Positions 8,944 to 16,803 of a stretch of 64,000 bases of DNA are shown here, piece by piece. A model generated the notes under the pieces. It did no database searches. It saw only the letters and a list, made by a program, of their open reading frames with translations, and was not told the DNA's origin. Origin of the DNA: CBDFKU01 sp965248975 (GTDB taxonomy: Bacteria; Chloroflexota; Dehalococcoidia; Lucifugimonadales; JAGWBF01); NCBI GenBank assembly GCA_965248975.1, contig CBDFKU010000013.1:127490-191489 (forward strand), written 5' to 3'. Within the stretch, counting starts at the first letter, position 1. Each line of letters opens with the position of its first letter. The position numbers and the translations under genes are program-made.

Positions 8944-9363
8944 CTAAACCGTAGCGGCCTTCCCGGTGTTGGGGGTCCACTTTCCCTGAACCGGGTAAGC
9001 TTCCCCTTTGCCGGGCCAGGGCGGCATTGTGGCCCCGACGGCCGCCAGCGGCTCGTCCCCAAGGGCGCGAAACTGGAAGTGCGTGCCCACGGGGATGGTG
9101 ATACAGACGCCGGCCTCTACTGTCACGACCTCTTCTTGATCGTGCAGTCTCCTCCACATCTCGCCACGCCCGCCCAGGAAGAACCAGATCTCCTCGATCG
9201 TGTGGTGGGCGACCGCCACAGACGTCCGGCCGGCCGCCAGCTCGAAGTGGGCCAGTCCGCCGTCGCCAAGACCCAGCAGCACCCGCACGTCCGACCCGTC
9301 CAGAGCGACGGCGTCGGGTCGGTCCGGAAGCCTCATGGTCGCGAAGCGATCTAATGGGTCCAA
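8944..9363 (-). CDS. Small cupin-domain protein
   Basis: A 139-residue single-domain cupin. The first cupin motif is VAHHTIEEIWFFLGGRGEMW (about residues 50-70) with two His and one Glu as metal ligands, and the second lies around IPVGTHFQFRALGDEP with a further His. AGGAAGG seven bases upstream supports the TTG start at 9363; an ATG nine codons in is an alternative. It lies 53 bases downstream of the CoA-transferase gene in the same direction. Such cupins bind a metal and may be isomerases, dioxygenases or sensors; the role here is unknown. Confidence 0.8.
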   Translation of the reverse strand: MDPLDRFATMRLPDRPDAVALDGSDVRVLLGLGDGGLAHFELAAGRTSVAVAHHTIEEIWFFLGGRGEMWRRLHDQEEVVTVEAGVCITIPVGTHFQFRALGDEPLAAVGATMPPWPGKGEAYPVQGKWTPNTGKAATV

Positions 9364-9416
9364 TGTCCGGCCTTCCTGAGGCTGGAGATGGTCGTCATTG
9401 CGTCCCTAACCACACC

Positions 9417-10664
9417 TCAGACGACCGAGTCTTCCTTCAGGCGGTCTACGTCGTCGGGCCCCAGCCCCAGCAGCTTGCCAAACACCCGCTCGTTGTCGTA
9501 GCCCAGGGGAACCGACCCCCGCCATATCTTCCCGGGAGTATCCGAGAACTTGGGGGCGATGCCGGTGCCCTTGACCTTTCTTCCCAGGTTGATGTCGTCC
9601 CACTCCATGTGTACGTTACGGGCCTTGTAGTGGGGGTTCTCGGCGGTGTCGGCCGCCGTCATGATGGGGCAACACCCCACCTGGGCGGCGTTCATGATCT
9701 CCACGACCTGGCTCACTGTGCGTTCCTGGGCCCAGCCCCTTAGAATGGCGTCGAACTCGATCCCGCCGATGGACTCCAGGTCCCTGTGGGCCTGCCGCCA
9801 TTGGTCTTCGGTGGGGTCCAGGCCCAGAACCCGGCAGACACGGTCGAACACCGTTCCGACGGCGGCGACGATAACCCAGCCGTCGCTGGCCTCATAGGTG
9901 TCGTAGGGCTGGAACATCCCCGCCGCGTTGCCATTCCGCCCCCTGACCAACCCCAGCTCGTAGTAGGCCACCGTCGTGCCGGCCATGACGTGGTGGACCG
10001 CCTCGTACTGGGCCAGGTCGATGACCTGGCCCTTCCCGGTGCGTTGGGCGTTGATGTACCCGGCTAAGGAGGACCAGAGACAGAAGAGCGCGGTGATGTA
10101 GTCGGCGGTCCACGGGGTCGCCTTGACGGGAGGGTCGGGCTCTGGGAAGCCCGTCACGTTCATCATCCCGCCGAAGGCCTGGCCGATGAAGTCGTAAGAC
10201 GCCCGGCCCAGGTAGTCGGGGTGGCCGTCCTGGCCGTATCCGGACACGTGGGCGATGACGATACGGGGGTTCCTCTTCAGGACCGTTTCGTCGTCCAGCC
10301 CCCACTCATTGTAGGTGCCCGGTATGGAAGACTCCATCCAGATGTCGCATTGCTCAATCAGGCGGAGGAAGATGTCTTTGCCCTCGGGGGTGCTCAGGTT
10401 GAGGGTCACGTGGAACATGTTCCGCCGGTCCTGGACCCAGCCGGCGGCGACACTGGACCCATCCTCGGCTTTGATGGGAAACTCCAGGTTCCTCCAAACG
10501 CCGTCGCCGACCCCGGGCCGTTCGATCTGGATGACTTCGGCGCCCATCTCGGCGGCCATCTCCGCCGCGAAGGGTTGGGCGATGATGGTCCCGCTGGAGA
10601 GGATGCGGATGCCCTGAAGGGGCCCGAACTGCTCCGGAAGCAGCGAATCTCTGGTGGACTCCAT
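9417..10664 (-). CDS. Family III CoA-transferase (CaiB/BaiF/Frc type)
   Basis: About 415 residues. The start is ATG 10664 because AGGAGG sits just upstream; the frame extends further but that part has no family similarity. Landmarks are GIRILSSGTIIAQPFAAEMA at the N-terminus with the family's GAEVIQIERP, then RASYDFIGQAFGGMMNVTG, where the Asp aligns with the catalytic Asp of formyl-CoA transferase. The family moves CoA between carboxylic acids (formate/oxalate, carnitine, bile acids, succinate). Substrate cannot be predicted. It is divergent from the gamma-glutamyltranspeptidase at 10796 and followed by a cupin gene. Confidence 0.9.
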   Translation of the reverse strand: MESTRDSLLPEQFGPLQGIRILSSGTIIAQPFAAEMAAEMGAEVIQIERPGVGDGVWRNLEFPIKAEDGSSVAAGWVQDRRNMFHVTLNLSTPEGKDIFLRLIEQCDIWMESSIPGTYNEWGLDDETVLKRNPRIVIAHVSGYGQDGHPDYLGRASYDFIGQAFGGMMNVTGFPEPDPPVKATPWTADYITALFCLWSSLAGYINAQRTGKGQVIDLAQYEAVHHVMAGTTVAYYELGLVRGRNGNAAGMFQPYDTYEASDGWVIVAAVGTVFDRVCRVLGLDPTEDQWRQAHRDLESIGGIEFDAILRGWAQERTVSQVVEIMNAAQVGCCPIMTAADTAENPHYKARNVHMEWDDINLGRKVKGTGIAPKFSDTPGKIWRGSVPLGYDNERVFGKLLGLGPDDVDRLKEDSVV

Positions 10665-10795
10665 GCCGTTCCTCCTTCCCCGACTTCGGCCACCAGTATA
10701 CCCATTGACCTCTAAAAACGGAAGAACAGGGCACCGAGGCTTCCCATCGGGGATGCTGCCCGGTATCATTAGGAAAATCCCGCCGGAGGTGACGC

Positions 10796-12532
10796 ATGGC
10801 GCCGAAGGGAATACCCTCTTACAGACCGGCCTTCAGGGCCACCGAGCACATGGTAGTCTCCGGACATTACCTGGCCGCCGCCGCGGGCTTTCGCATCCTG
10901 GAGGAGGGCGGCAACGCCATCGACGCCGGCGTGGCGTCAGGCATCGGCATCAACGTCACCCTGCCCGGAGCCACCAGCTTCGCGGGGGTTGCGCCGATAC
11001 TGGTGTACCTGGCCGACCGAAACGAGGTGGTCAGCATCAGCGGGCTGGGCCGCTGGCCCAGGGCAGCCAACCTGGACGACTACACCAAAAGGTACGGCGG
11101 CGACATTCCCGTGGGCATCCCCAGGAGCGTGGTCCCGTCGGCCTGCGACGCCTGGCTGACCGCCCTGGAACGCTACGGCACCATGAGCTTCGAGCAGGTG
11201 ATCGCGCCCAACCTGGAGCTGACCGAGAAGGGATTCCCCGTTTCCGACAGCCTGGCCGAGGCCATCGAAGGTAGCCATGATTACGTCGCGCGATGCCCCG
11301 GCACCGCCGAGGTGTTCATGCCCCGTGGGGTTCCACTCCGGGTGGGTGAGATCGTGGTCCAGAAAGACCTGGCCCGGGTGTTCCGGCAGATGGTGGAGGT
11401 CGAGCGGGCCAATGCCCATCTAGGCCGGGAGGCAGCCATCAGGGCCGCCCGGGACTTCTTCTATAAAGGCGAGGTGGCCGAGAAGATGGTTGCCTTCAGC
11501 CAGCAGGAGGGCGGCCTCCTAACCATGGACGACTTCGCCCAGTTCAGCGTCGAGGTAGAGGCGCCCCAGTCCGGCACCTACAAGGACCATACCCTGTACA
11601 CCTGCGGACCGTGGTGCCAGGGCCCGTCACTCATCCAGATCCTCAATATCCTGGAGGGGTTCGACCTGAAGGCCATGGGCCTGGGTTCAGCCACCTACAT
11701 CCACACCCTCGCGGAAGCGATCAAGCTGGCCTTCGCCGACCGCCATCAGTTCTACGGCGATCCTGACTTCGTGGAAGTGCCGATGGCTGGCTTGAACTCC
11801 AAGGCTTACGCCGAGGAGCGCCGGAACGCCGTGGACCCAGGCAGGGCGTGGCCGGAGATGCCCGCTCCCGGCGATCCCTGGCCACATGAAGGTAAGCTGG
11901 GAGGTCGCCCTGTAGTTGCGGCTGCCGGAGGGCCGGGCACTGTGGAGCCGGACACCAGCTACACCTGCGTCGTCGACAGGTGGGGCAACGCCTTCTCGGG
12001 GACACCCAGCGACGGCTTCGGCACCACTCCCATCGTGCCCGGTCTGGGCATGATTATCTCCTCCCGGGGAACGCAAACCTGGTTGGACCCCGATCATCCC
12101 TGCGCTCTGGCTCCCTGGAAGAGGCCCCGTCTCACGCCCAACCCGGCCATGGCCTTCAAGGACGGAAGGCTGATGATGCCCTTTGGGACACCGGGCGGCG
12201 ATGCCCAGGTTCAGGCCATGGTCCAGATGTTCCTGAACATGGTGGAGCACGGGATGGACCCCCAGCAGGCCGTCGAGGAGCCCCGCATCCGCTCGGACAG
12301 CTTCCCTAATTCTTTCTGGCCCCACGTCTATCACCCGGGGCGCCTGAGCATGGAAGGCCGGATCGACGGCGACGTGGCGGCGCAGCTGGAGGGCCTGGGG
12401 CACCGGGTCAACCGCCTGGACGATTGGACCATGGGAGCCGGTGGCCTCTGCGGAATCCTGGTGGACAACGAGCGGGGCGCGCTCGTAGGCGGAGCCGACC
12501 CTCGCAGGGACAGCTACGCCATGGGCCGCTAA
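10796..12532 (+). CDS. Gamma-glutamyltranspeptidase family protein, copy 1
   Basis: A 578-residue member of the Ntn-hydrolase GGT family. GGAGG precedes ATG 10796. The large-subunit signature GFRILEEGGNAIDAGVASG lies near residue 30, and the autoprocessing site is at DTSYTCVVD (about residue 388), where the Thr after Asp aligns with the catalytic N-terminal Thr of the small subunit. PFGTPGGDAQ matches the family oxyanion-site GG. No signal peptide is seen, so it may be cytoplasmic and act as an acylase or on gamma-glutamyl compounds rather than as periplasmic GGT. A paralogue is at 16800-18545. Confidence 0.9.
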   Translation: MAPKGIPSYRPAFRATEHMVVSGHYLAAAAGFRILEEGGNAIDAGVASGIGINVTLPGATSFAGVAPILVYLADRNEVVSISGLGRWPRAANLDDYTKRYGGDIPVGIPRSVVPSACDAWLTALERYGTMSFEQVIAPNLELTEKGFPVSDSLAEAIEGSHDYVARCPGTAEVFMPRGVPLRVGEIVVQKDLARVFRQMVEVERANAHLGREAAIRAARDFFYKGEVAEKMVAFSQQEGGLLTMDDFAQFSVEVEAPQSGTYKDHTLYTCGPWCQGPSLIQILNILEGFDLKAMGLGSATYIHTLAEAIKLAFADRHQFYGDPDFVEVPMAGLNSKAYAEERRNAVDPGRAWPEMPAPGDPWPHEGKLGGRPVVAAAGGPGTVEPDTSYTCVVDRWGNAFSGTPSDGFGTTPIVPGLGMIISSRGTQTWLDPDHPCALAPWKRPRLTPNPAMAFKDGRLMMPFGTPGGDAQVQAMVQMFLNMVEHGMDPQQAVEEPRIRSDSFPNSFWPHVYHPGRLSMEGRIDGDVAAQLEGLGHRVNRLDDWTMGAGGLCGILVDNERGALVGGADPRRDSYAMGR

Positions 12533-12551
12533 CGCGCGGGCACGTCCTTGG

Positions 12552-12620
12552 ATCGCCCGATCCTTCAACAAGCTCAGGACCACCCCTCTCCCGGTGGGAG
12601 AGGGGCCGGGGGTGAGGGCT
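12552..12620. repeat. Dispersed repeat with CCCCTCTCCC palindrome
   Basis: The 200-base gap after the transpeptidase contains ATCCTTCAACAAGCTCAGGA followed by CCCCTCTCCC (12583-12592), loop GGT, GGGAGAGGGG (12596-12605) and CCGGGGGTGAGGG. The palindrome core recurs at 1700-1720. Sequences of this style are scattered extragenic repeats in many bacteria. The rest of the gap (12621-12735) shows nothing clear. Confidence 0.6.
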
Positions 12621-12735
12621 AACCGGAAGGCACAGCCCAACCGCCCGCTGCCGAAGCTCCGAGTACTTGACACTGTCATCCGCCAGGCGTCACCATGGTG
12701 TGTAACGACTTTCGACGGCGGTGCGCGGGCGACCC

Positions 12736-13713
12736 ATGAAGCGTCGAGGCCTTCTAATCTTTATCGTTCTGGCCGTTGCCGTGTTCGCCGGCCTGGCCCT
12801 CTACGGCGACCTTTCCGAGGTCGTCGGGCAGATCTCTTCCTTCCCGGTGGCCTACTGGTTCGGCGCCCTGGGCCTGGCCCTGGCCAACTACCTGTTCCGG
12901 CTGGCCCGCTGGCACTACTACCTCAGGGTCGTGGGAGTCAGGATCGGCCTGTGGGCCAGCGCAGCCATCTTTGTGTCCGGTCTCAGCATGGTGGTGAGCC
13001 CGGGCCGAGTGGGAGAGTTGGCCAAGTCCTACTTCCTGAAAGACAAGATGGACGTCCCCGTGGCCGTGTCCTCCTCCGTGGTGGTGGCCGAGCGGGTCAC
13101 GGACCTGGTCTCGGTGCTGCTGCTCAGCCTGTGGGGCCTGACCCTCATCTCCTACGGGTGGGTGGTAGGCGTGGTGCTTCTGGCCCTGTTCGGCCTGTTC
13201 CTGCTGCTCCTCGTCTCGCGCTGGGGCAGCCAGAGGTTGCTGCGGCTTCCCATGCCGGTACGATGGAGGTCCTTCCTTACTACGTCCACCGAATCCTTCA
13301 GGCGGCTCTACTCGCCCCGTCCGCTGACGGTGGCGATGCTGTTGAGCCTGCTGGCATGGTTCGCCGAGGGATGCGGCCTGTGGCTGGTCCTCCGTGGGTT
13401 GGACGCCTCGCTGCCCCTGGGTGAGGCGGTCTCGATCTACTGCGTGGCCACGGTGCTGGGCGCCATCACCATGCTTCCGGGCGGCCTGGTGGGGACGGAA
13501 GTGGGTATGGTAGCATTGCTACGGCAGCGGGAGCTGACCAGCATTCAAGCGTCGACGGCTACCTTCATCATCAGAATCTGCACCCTCTGGTTTGCCGTGG
13601 TGATTGGCCTCGTGGCGCTGATGGTCGTGCAGATGTACCTGCCCAGAAAAGCTTCGCGGGAAGCCGAGGCGACGGCGCCCGTACCGGGCCAGGCAGCGAT
13701 GCAGGAGGAGTAG
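12736..13713 (+). CDS. Membrane flippase-like protein (lysylphosphatidylglycerol synthase TM region / UPF0104)
   Basis: A 325-residue multi-spanning protein with about eight hydrophobic segments, starting MKRRGLLIFIVLAVAVFAGL. It shows family hallmarks: NYLFRLARWHYYLRVVGV, the GLSMVVSPGRVGELAKSYFL segment near residue 88, and the LPGGLVGTEVGM glycine-rich loop near residue 250. The family includes MprF flippase domains and archaeal AglD. ATG 12736 is used; GTG 12721 is in frame but neither has a clear ribosome site. It is eight bases upstream of a UbiA prenyltransferase gene, suggesting a shared role in handling a lipid-linked sugar in the cell membrane. Confidence 0.88.
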   Translation: MKRRGLLIFIVLAVAVFAGLALYGDLSEVVGQISSFPVAYWFGALGLALANYLFRLARWHYYLRVVGVRIGLWASAAIFVSGLSMVVSPGRVGELAKSYFLKDKMDVPVAVSSSVVVAERVTDLVSVLLLSLWGLTLISYGWVVGVVLLALFGLFLLLLVSRWGSQRLLRLPMPVRWRSFLTTSTESFRRLYSPRPLTVAMLLSLLAWFAEGCGLWLVLRGLDASLPLGEAVSIYCVATVLGAITMLPGGLVGTEVGMVALLRQRELTSIQASTATFIIRICTLWFAVVIGLVALMVVQMYLPRKASREAEATAPVPGQAAMQEE

Positions 13714-13720
13714 GAACCCA

Positions 13721-14686
13721 ATGGCGGGCGAGGACCGGGCGATGCCCCCGGACGACTTCAAGAGCAAGGGCCTGCTTTCCAACGGCGCCCTGGTGCCCGC
13801 CAGGGCGGCCTTCCGCTCAATGCGCCCCATCCAGTGGAGCAAGAATGTCCTGGTGTTCCTGCCCCTGGCCTTCTCGATAGAAGAGCGGTGGTCCTTCGAC
13901 GACCTGGAGCTGGGGGAGCTGTTCCTGAGGGCGATGGTGGGGGCGGTAATTTTCTGCGCGCTGTCGGGGGCCATCTACATCGTCAACGACATATTCGACC
14001 GGGAGCGGGACAGGACCCATCCCCGGAAGCGGACGAGGCCCATCGCCTCTGGTGAGCTGCCCCTTCCAGCGGCCCAAACCGTTGTGGTGCTGTTGGCGGC
14101 CGTGTCCCTGGCCGGCGCATTCCTGCTGGGGACCGGCTTCGGCATTGTCTGCCTGGCCTACATCGCGATGAACCTGGCCTACTCGTCCTTTTTGAAGAAC
14201 ATCATCATCCTGGACGTGATGATCGTGGGCGCCGGCTACCTGCTGCGGGTCGTGGCGGGGGCGCTAATCATCGACGTCAGCATCTCGCCCTGGCTATATA
14301 CCACCATTGGGTTGGGCGCCCTCTTCATAGCCCTGGGGAAGAGGTTCAGCGAGCTCAAGGCGGCGGGCAACGAAGCCTCCGGCCAGCGAGCGGTCCTAGA
14401 GGAGTACAGCCAGGCGTTCCTCGGCCAGCTCATCAGTATCACGGGAACCGCCGCCCTGGTAGGCTACGCCCTCTACACTTTTACCGCTAGCAACGTGCCC
14501 GAGAATCACAGCATGATGCTGACGGTGCCCTTCGTGATCTTCGGGTTGTTCCGCTACCTCTACCTCATTAACCACACAGACCAGGCCGAAAGCCCCGAGC
14601 TGGTGATAATCAGGGACGTGCCCCTGGTGGTGGCCGTGGTGGCCTGGGCGGTGACGGCCATCGTAGTTCTGGCCGTGAGCCGGTAG
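13721..14686 (+). CDS. UbiA-family prenyltransferase, decaprenyl-phosphate phosphoribosyltransferase-like
   Basis: A 321-residue integral membrane protein with about nine helices. It carries the first Asp-rich motif NDIFDRERDR (about residues 88-97) and the family's RPIQWSKNVLVFLPL near residue 34, which is characteristic of the DPPR synthase branch (attaches phosphoribose to polyprenyl phosphate) rather than quinone enzymes. The second motif region is AGNEASGQRAVLEEYS, close to that of DPPR synthases. An AGGAGGAG site inside the end of the flippase gene precedes its ATG. Together they suggest synthesis and transfer of a polyprenyl-linked pentose for a cell-envelope glycan; this is inference. 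Confidence 0.85.
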   Translation: MAGEDRAMPPDDFKSKGLLSNGALVPARAAFRSMRPIQWSKNVLVFLPLAFSIEERWSFDDLELGELFLRAMVGAVIFCALSGAIYIVNDIFDRERDRTHPRKRTRPIASGELPLPAAQTVVVLLAAVSLAGAFLLGTGFGIVCLAYIAMNLAYSSFLKNIIILDVMIVGAGYLLRVVAGALIIDVSISPWLYTTIGLGALFIALGKRFSELKAAGNEASGQRAVLEEYSQAFLGQLISITGTAALVGYALYTFTASNVPENHSMMLTVPFVIFGLFRYLYLINHTDQAESPELVIIRDVPLVVAVVAWAVTAIVVLAVSR

Positions 14687-14725
14687 CCCGGCAACGACTC
14701 TTACCCCCAAGTCGTTCGCGGTCCG

Positions 14726-14754
14726 TTGACAGCCTCTCGGGCCCTACCTATACT
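14726..14754 (+). promoter_or_regulatory. Sigma70-type promoter for the exonuclease gene
   Basis: TTGACA (14726-14731), 17-base spacer, TATACT (14749-14754). It lies after the UbiA stop and before GTG 14789. Its position shows that the in-frame TTG at 14726 is part of the -35 box, not a start codon. A small inverted repeat AACGACT/AGTCGTT (14693-14716) lies just upstream and may end the previous transcript. Confidence 0.75.
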
Positions 14755-14788
14755 CAACTACCTGAGCGCCGCGAGCGGGAGCCGCCCC

Positions 14789-15664
14789 GTGAAACTCCAC
14801 CTGGTCGACGGGACTTACGAGCTGTTTCGGGCCTACTTCGCCATGCCGCCACTGACCTCTCCGGACGGGCGGCCGGTCGGGGCGGTGCGAGGACTGATCC
14901 AGACTCTGCTGGTGCTGCTCCGCCAAGATGACGTGACCTATGTAGCTTGCGCCTTCGATCACGTCATCGAGTCCTTCAGGAACGATCTCTTCGCCGGATA
15001 CAAGACAGGCCACGGGGTGCCGGAAGACCTGCTGAGTCAGTTCGACTTGGCCGAGCGAGCGACCCACTCGTTGGGCATCGTGACGTGGCCAATGATCGAG
15101 TACGAAGCCGACGACGCCATGGCAACGGCCGCCCACCGCTGGTGGGACGCCCCGGAGGTGCACCAGGTCGTAATCTGCTCGCCGGACAAGGACTTGAGTC
15201 AGATGGTGCGGAGCGATCGGGTGGTCTGCCTCGATCGTCGCAGGAGCGTAACACTGGATGAGGCCGGGGTGAAGGAGAAGTTCGGGGTCCCGCCCGGCTC
15301 CATCCCGGATTACCTGGCCCTGGTGGGGGACGCCGCCGATGGCATCCCCGGCATACCCCGCTGGGGAGCCAAGACGGCGGGCCAGGTGTTGCGGAGGTAC
15401 TGTCATATAGAAAGCATCCCGGACGACCACTCCCAATGGGATATCGAGCTGAGGGGAGCCGGGGCCGTCGCCAAAAGCCTGGCGGGGCTGCGGCAGGAGG
15501 CGATGCTCTACAAGGAGTTGGCCACGCTGCGGGTCGACGTACCCATCGGCGATGACCTGGATGGCCTGCGATGGCGTGGCGTCCGCAGGAAGGACCTGGA
15601 TGGGCTTTACGAGGACCTGGGCTTCGAGGGCCTGATAGAGCTTCCGGACAGAGGGTCAGAATGA
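14789..15664 (+). CDS. 5'-3' exonuclease / flap nuclease domain protein
   Basis: A 291-residue stand-alone homologue of the DNA polymerase I 5'-3' exonuclease domain. It starts at GTG 14789 (MKLHLVDGTYELFRAYF) with GGGAG upstream. Acidic metal-binding positions are visible in LVDGTYELFR, VACAFDH, YEADDAMAT and SPDKDLSQM (about residues 130-155), and the helix-hairpin-helix region is DYLALVGDAADGIPGIPRWGAKTA. It lacks polymerase domains, so it resembles the separate exonucleases of Actinobacteria and Chloroflexota that remove RNA primers or flaps. Its stop overlaps the next start as ATGA. Confidence 0.9.
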   Translation: MKLHLVDGTYELFRAYFAMPPLTSPDGRPVGAVRGLIQTLLVLLRQDDVTYVACAFDHVIESFRNDLFAGYKTGHGVPEDLLSQFDLAERATHSLGIVTWPMIEYEADDAMATAAHRWWDAPEVHQVVICSPDKDLSQMVRSDRVVCLDRRRSVTLDEAGVKEKFGVPPGSIPDYLALVGDAADGIPGIPRWGAKTAGQVLRRYCHIESIPDDHSQWDIELRGAGAVAKSLAGLRQEAMLYKELATLRVDVPIGDDLDGLRWRGVRRKDLDGLYEDLGFEGLIELPDRGSE

Positions 15665-16803
15665 ACATGAACGACACACCGGTGAACATCTTCGAGTACG
15701 AATCTCGGGCCAGAGAGCTGCTGCCCAGGCACGAGTACGACTTCATCGCCGGGGGAGCCACCGACGAGATCACCCTGAACAGAACCCGCGACGCCTTCGA
15801 CTCCATCGCTCTGCGGCCACGCATGCTGGTGGACGTCAGCCGGAGGGACCTGGCCACCACCGTCCTCGGACAGAAAATCGATCTGCCCATCATGCTGGCG
15901 CCTGCGGGTGGACACGGCCGAGCCCATCCCGAGGCCGAGGCGCCCACCGCCCGGGCGGCAGGAGCGGCCGGAACGGTCATGGTGGTCAGCTCGGGGTCGA
16001 CCATTACCCTGGAGGAGATCGCCGGAGCGTCCACGGGTCCCATCTGGTACCAGCAGTACCTCTTCAACGACCGAGACCTGACCCTGTCCATGGCGCGTCG
16101 CGCCGCGGAGGCCGGGTACACCGCCCTGTGCTTGACCCTGGACGCCACGGTGCGGGCCAAGCGGGAGCGCAACATCCGCAACGACTACCGGATTGCGCCG
16201 TCGGCCAACTACGTGGGGCTGGGTCTCCAGGACCAGGCTTACAGCGGAGGTGACACCGACGCCCCTCGGGGGATTCTCACCCTCCTGGACCGCTCGGCAA
16301 CCTGGTCAGAGGTGGAGCGCTTGGCGGCCAACACGTCCTTGCCGCTGCTGGTGAAGGGCATAATGACCGCCGAGGATGCCCGCCTATGTGTCGAGCACGG
16401 GGTAAAGGCGCTGGTCGTCTCCAATCACGGCGCACGCCAGCTGGACACCACCTTCGCCACGATCGAGGTCCTCCCAGAGGTGGTGGACGCGGTGCAGGGC
16501 CGCCTGGAGGTCTACCTGGACGGGGGAATCCGGCGTGGCACCGACGTGCTGAAGGCCCTGGCGCTGGGGGCCCGGGCAGTGCTCATCGGCCGGCCCCTCT
16601 TCTGGGGCCTGGCGGTCGGTGGGGAAGCAGGGGTGGTGTCGGTGCTACGGATGCTCGGTGAGGAGCTGGAGGCGGCCATGAGCATGTGCGGCTGCCCTAC
16701 CCTCGCCGATATAGACCCCAGTGTCATCGGGGCGGTCTCTTCCGTCGCGTCCCCGTTGTTCCCGCCCGGAGGCATCGGTCTGCCGCCGATATCCCGAGCC
16801 TAA
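15661..16803 (+). CDS. FMN-dependent alpha-hydroxy-acid dehydrogenase/oxidase
   Basis: A 380-residue TIM-barrel flavoenzyme of the glycolate oxidase / L-lactate dehydrogenase family. Motifs are IWYQQY (about residue 127), VKGIMTAEDA with the FMN-contacting Lys, and SNHGARQLD (about residue 257) with the catalytic His and Arg; the usual SNHGGRQLD has Ala in place of the second Gly. YLDGGIRRGTDVLKALALGA is the phosphate-binding segment. ATG 15661 overlaps the exonuclease stop. It would oxidise a 2-hydroxy acid to the 2-oxo acid. The gene ends convergently with, and overlaps by four bases, the second transpeptidase. Confidence 0.9.
   Translation: MNMNDTPVNIFEYESRARELLPRHEYDFIAGGATDEITLNRTRDAFDSIALRPRMLVDVSRRDLATTVLGQKIDLPIMLAPAGGHGRAHPEAEAPTARAAGAAGTVMVVSSGSTITLEEIAGASTGPIWYQQYLFNDRDLTLSMARRAAEAGYTALCLTLDATVRAKRERNIRNDYRIAPSANYVGLGLQDQAYSGGDTDAPRGILTLLDRSATWSEVERLAANTSLPLLVKGIMTAEDARLCVEHGVKALVVSNHGARQLDTTFATIEVLPEVVDAVQGRLEVYLDGGIRRGTDVLKALALGARAVLIGRPLFWGLAVGGEAGVVSVLRMLGEELEAAMSMCGCPTLADIDPSVIGAVSSVASPLFPPGGIGLPPISRA

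Noticed and set aside
10796..12532. Apparent loss of the catalytic Thr in transpeptidase copy 1.
   Set aside because: An ungapped alignment places the Thr of DTSYTCVVD at the processing site.
14726..14788. TTG start for the exonuclease.
   Set aside because: The TTG lies in the -35 box of a near-perfect promoter; GTG 14789 has a ribosome site.
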